From: Caryophanales bacterium UBA1424
GTDB lineage: Bacteria > Bacillota_I > Bacilli_A > RFN20 > CAG-826
Direction: 5' to 3'
Length of the DNA stretch: 7,442 nt
Assembly: GCA_002329705.1 (NCBI GenBank)
Contig: DCUC01000057.1
Span: 1 to 7,442, forward strand
Shown here: positions 6,737 to 7,442 of the stretch, piece after piece
How the letters are laid out: each line of letters begins with the position of its first letter
Position numbering within the stretch: position 1 is the stretch's first letter
Notes under the pieces: generated by a model
Database searches by the model: none
What the model was told of the DNA's origin: nothing
What the model saw: the letters and a program-made list of their open reading frames with translations, nothing else
Translations under genes and position numbers: made by a program

Positions 6737-6752
6737 ATGAATGGGTATTCAT
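6737..6752. promoter_or_regulatory. Candidate TetR-family operator O1 at the operon start site
   Basis: ATGAAT-N4-ATTCAT is a perfect 6-base inverted repeat, and with one mismatch the arms extend to 10 bases (6733-6756). It begins 6 bases after the P1 -10, so it should cover the transcription start. A related sequence lies at the regulator's own promoter. The half-sites recall the TGAATGA/TCATTCA operator of Bacillus FadR, although the half-site spacing differs by two bases. Confidence 0.65.
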
Positions 6753-6758
6753 GTTTAT

Positions 6759-6787
6759 ATTGTAAGCACTTACATAATAATTGTCAA
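6759..6787 (-). promoter_or_regulatory. Sigma-A-type promoter of the acyl-CoA operon (P1)
   Basis: On the minus strand a perfect -35 TTGACA (6787-6782) is followed after 17 bases by TACAAT (6764-6759), five of six matches to the -10 consensus. This is the best promoter in the window and points at the operon. Transcription would begin near 6752. No experimental start is known, so the start is inferred. Confidence 0.8.
6761..6774. promoter_or_regulatory. cre-like palindrome (possible CcpA site) inside P1
   Basis: TGTAAGCACTTACA has perfect 6-base inverted arms (TGTAAG/CTTACA) around a 2-base centre. It matches catabolite-responsive elements of Bacillota (TGTAAGCG-type half, ACA end) except that the central CG is CA. 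It occupies the -35/-10 spacer and overlaps the -10, a position where binding would block RNA polymerase. The central mismatch is the main reason for doubt. Confidence 0.5.
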
Positions 6788-6853
6788 TTAGTTTGATGCT
6801 CCTTTTTGACAAATGTCGCATTCAAAAATGCTGTGGGATAAAAAATCAGGCGA

Positions 6854-6862
6854 TGGTAGAAT
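6854..6862 (+). promoter_or_regulatory. Extended -10 promoter candidate for the TetR gene
   Basis: TGGTAGAAT contains the extended -10 TGn followed by TAGAAT, one base from consensus. No good -35 lies 16-18 bases upstream, which extended -10 promoters can tolerate. The predicted start, near 6869, is inside O2 and leaves a leader of about 29 bases. Confidence 0.45.
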
Positions 6863-6878
6863 ATGAATAGGCGTTCAA
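6863..6878. promoter_or_regulatory. Candidate TetR-family operator O2 upstream of the regulator
   Basis: ATGAAT-N4-GTTCAA is an imperfect copy of O1. Aligned over 20 bases (6734-6753 against 6860-6879), 16 are identical, including AATATGAAT and TTCA. It ends 19 bases before the regulator ATG and overlaps the predicted start site of that gene, suggesting autoregulation. Confidence 0.55.
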
Positions 6879-6897
6879 GAACAGATATAGAAAAGAT

Positions 6898-7442
6898 ATG
6901 GAATCATCGGTCTTTTATCCCAAAGCAAAGCGTGGAAAAGCAACTTTTCGGCGCATTATCACGGCTGCCACCAAAGTCTTTTATGAACGCGGCTATGCAA
7001 ATTCAACAATTGCTGATATCGCGGCGGAAGCCGAAGTCGCCGTCGGCACGATTTATATTTATTTCAAAGACAAATACACAATTTATTACCAAGTTTTAAA
7101 AGATTTTCAAAATCAGATTCGCGAACATTTAAATCGCAATATCAAAGAAGCTCATACGCGGCGCGAAAAAGAAAGAGCCGGCATTCGCGCCTGGCTTGAA
7201 TTCGTCCTGGAACACCGTCGGGCCTATGAGATGATTTGGGAATCACTATATATCGATCGCCGCCTCTTTGACGACTACTATTTAAGTTTCTCCGAGGCTT
7301 ATCGCAAAGGCTTGGAACACGACTCCAAACAATTGGTAAATGTCGATTTTGAGACGGTTTCGTATATGCTGATGGGCATCGCCAACTTCGTCGGCATTCA
7401 AGCGATGCTGACAGCCGATATCGATGATCAGAAACTCGATGC
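6898..7442 (+). CDS. TetR/AcrR-family transcriptional regulator, 3' end cut by window edge
   Basis: The frame opens at ATG 6898 and stays open for 181 codons to the right edge; a usual TetR protein has about 190-210 residues, so little is missing. The DNA-binding domain is clear: RRIITAATKVFYERGYANSTIADIA (residues 18-42) followed by the recognition helix region EVAVGTIYIYFKDK (46-59). The rest is a helical ligand-binding domain with no recognisable signature. An in-frame stop at 6868 and the lack of any other start codon in between fix the start, although the Shine-Dalgarno is weak (AGAAAAG). Divergent position beside a fatty acid-type operon and the shared palindromes in the gap suggest that it represses both units and responds to an acyl-CoA, as FadR of Bacillus does. 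That role is inferred. Longer overlapping frames in this stretch are spurious. Confidence 0.92.
   Translation, partial: MESSVFYPKAKRGKATFRRIITAATKVFYERGYANSTIADIAAEAEVAVGTIYIYFKDKYTIYYQVLKDFQNQIREHLNRNIKEAHTRREKERAGIRAWLEFVLEHRRAYEMIWESLYIDRRLFDDYYLSFSEAYRKGLEHDSKQLVNVDFETVSYMLMGIANFVGIQAMLTADIDDQKLD

Larger units (their letters stand above)
6619..6897. promoter_or_regulatory. AT-rich divergent control region between operon and regulator
   Basis: These 279 bases separate the divergent genes and are visibly richer in A and T than the genes. They hold the operon promoter, two related palindromes, a cre-like palindrome, a possible second operon promoter and a possible regulator promoter, each listed separately. 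The operon leader, from the predicted start near 6752 to the GTG at 6618, is about 134 bases. I see no convincing attenuator, riboswitch or terminator hairpin in it. Confidence 0.75.

Noticed and set aside
6806..6811. Perfect TTGACA on the plus strand as -35 of the regulator
   Set aside because: No acceptable -10 lies 16-18 bases downstream (TGCTGT region). The extended -10 at 6854 is a better candidate, though the two are too far apart to work together.
6818..6831. GCATT-CAAA-AATGC inverted repeat as a terminator or operator
   Set aside because: Arms are only 5 bases, no T-run follows at the right place, and it resembles neither O1 nor O2.
6863..7099. Open frame of 78 codons on the plus strand at the regulator start
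   Set aside because: It overlaps the TetR gene in another frame, and only the frame starting at 6898 gives a helix-turn-helix.
1..7442. Many copies of GATGCCG/CGGCATC-type words, as if an uptake or chi-like signal
   Set aside because: They fall in coding sequence and are explained by frequent GGC-ATC (Gly-Ile) and similar codon pairs on the minus strand; spacing and flanks are irregular.

Overview
The window shows an eight-gene acyl-CoA operon on the minus strand and, divergent from it, one TetR-family regulator on the plus strand. Genes are tightly packed, with strong AGGAGG-type ribosome binding sites, a sigma-A-type promoter and a CcpA/cre-like palindrome. The EtfB and acyl-CoA dehydrogenase resemble those of butyrate-forming clostridia. 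Together these suggest an anaerobic, fermentative member of the Bacillota or a close relative. By eye the genes are near half GC and the promoter region is much more AT-rich. I cannot name a genus. No RNA gene, insertion sequence, CRISPR array or terminator was seen.

Layout, following transcription of the minus strand from right to left: a MaoC/PhaJ-type (R)-enoyl-CoA hydratase (6618-6214), a butyryl-CoA-type acyl-CoA dehydrogenase (6210-5074), EtfB (5068-4286), EtfA (4273-3290), acetyl-CoA C-acetyltransferase (3274-2069), a FabG/PhaB-like SDR reductase (2037-1318), a KAS III-like thiolase-fold enzyme with an altered active site (1307-288), and the start of a LivH-type ABC permease (284 to the window edge). 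Gaps are 3 to 15 bases except for one of 31 bases before the reductase. In most junctions the Shine-Dalgarno sequence touches or contains the upstream stop codon. The regulator starts at 6898 and runs off the right edge.

How they work together (inference): thiolase makes acetoacetyl-CoA, the SDR reduces it to (R)-3-hydroxybutyryl-CoA, the MaoC hydratase dehydrates this to crotonyl-CoA, and the dehydrogenase with EtfAB makes butyryl-CoA, or the same steps run backwards in beta-oxidation. It looks like the clostridial crt-bcd-etfBA-hbd-thl set with both (S)-specific enzymes replaced by unrelated (R)-specific ones. The KAS III-like enzyme and the Liv-type transporter suggest a further acyl substrate or product, imported or handled nearby.

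The 279-base divergent region (6619-6897) is unusually readable. It has a near-consensus minus-strand promoter, a cre-like palindrome between its -35 and -10, a TetR-type palindrome at the predicted start site, a second copy of that palindrome at the predicted regulator start site, and a possible second operon promoter downstream.
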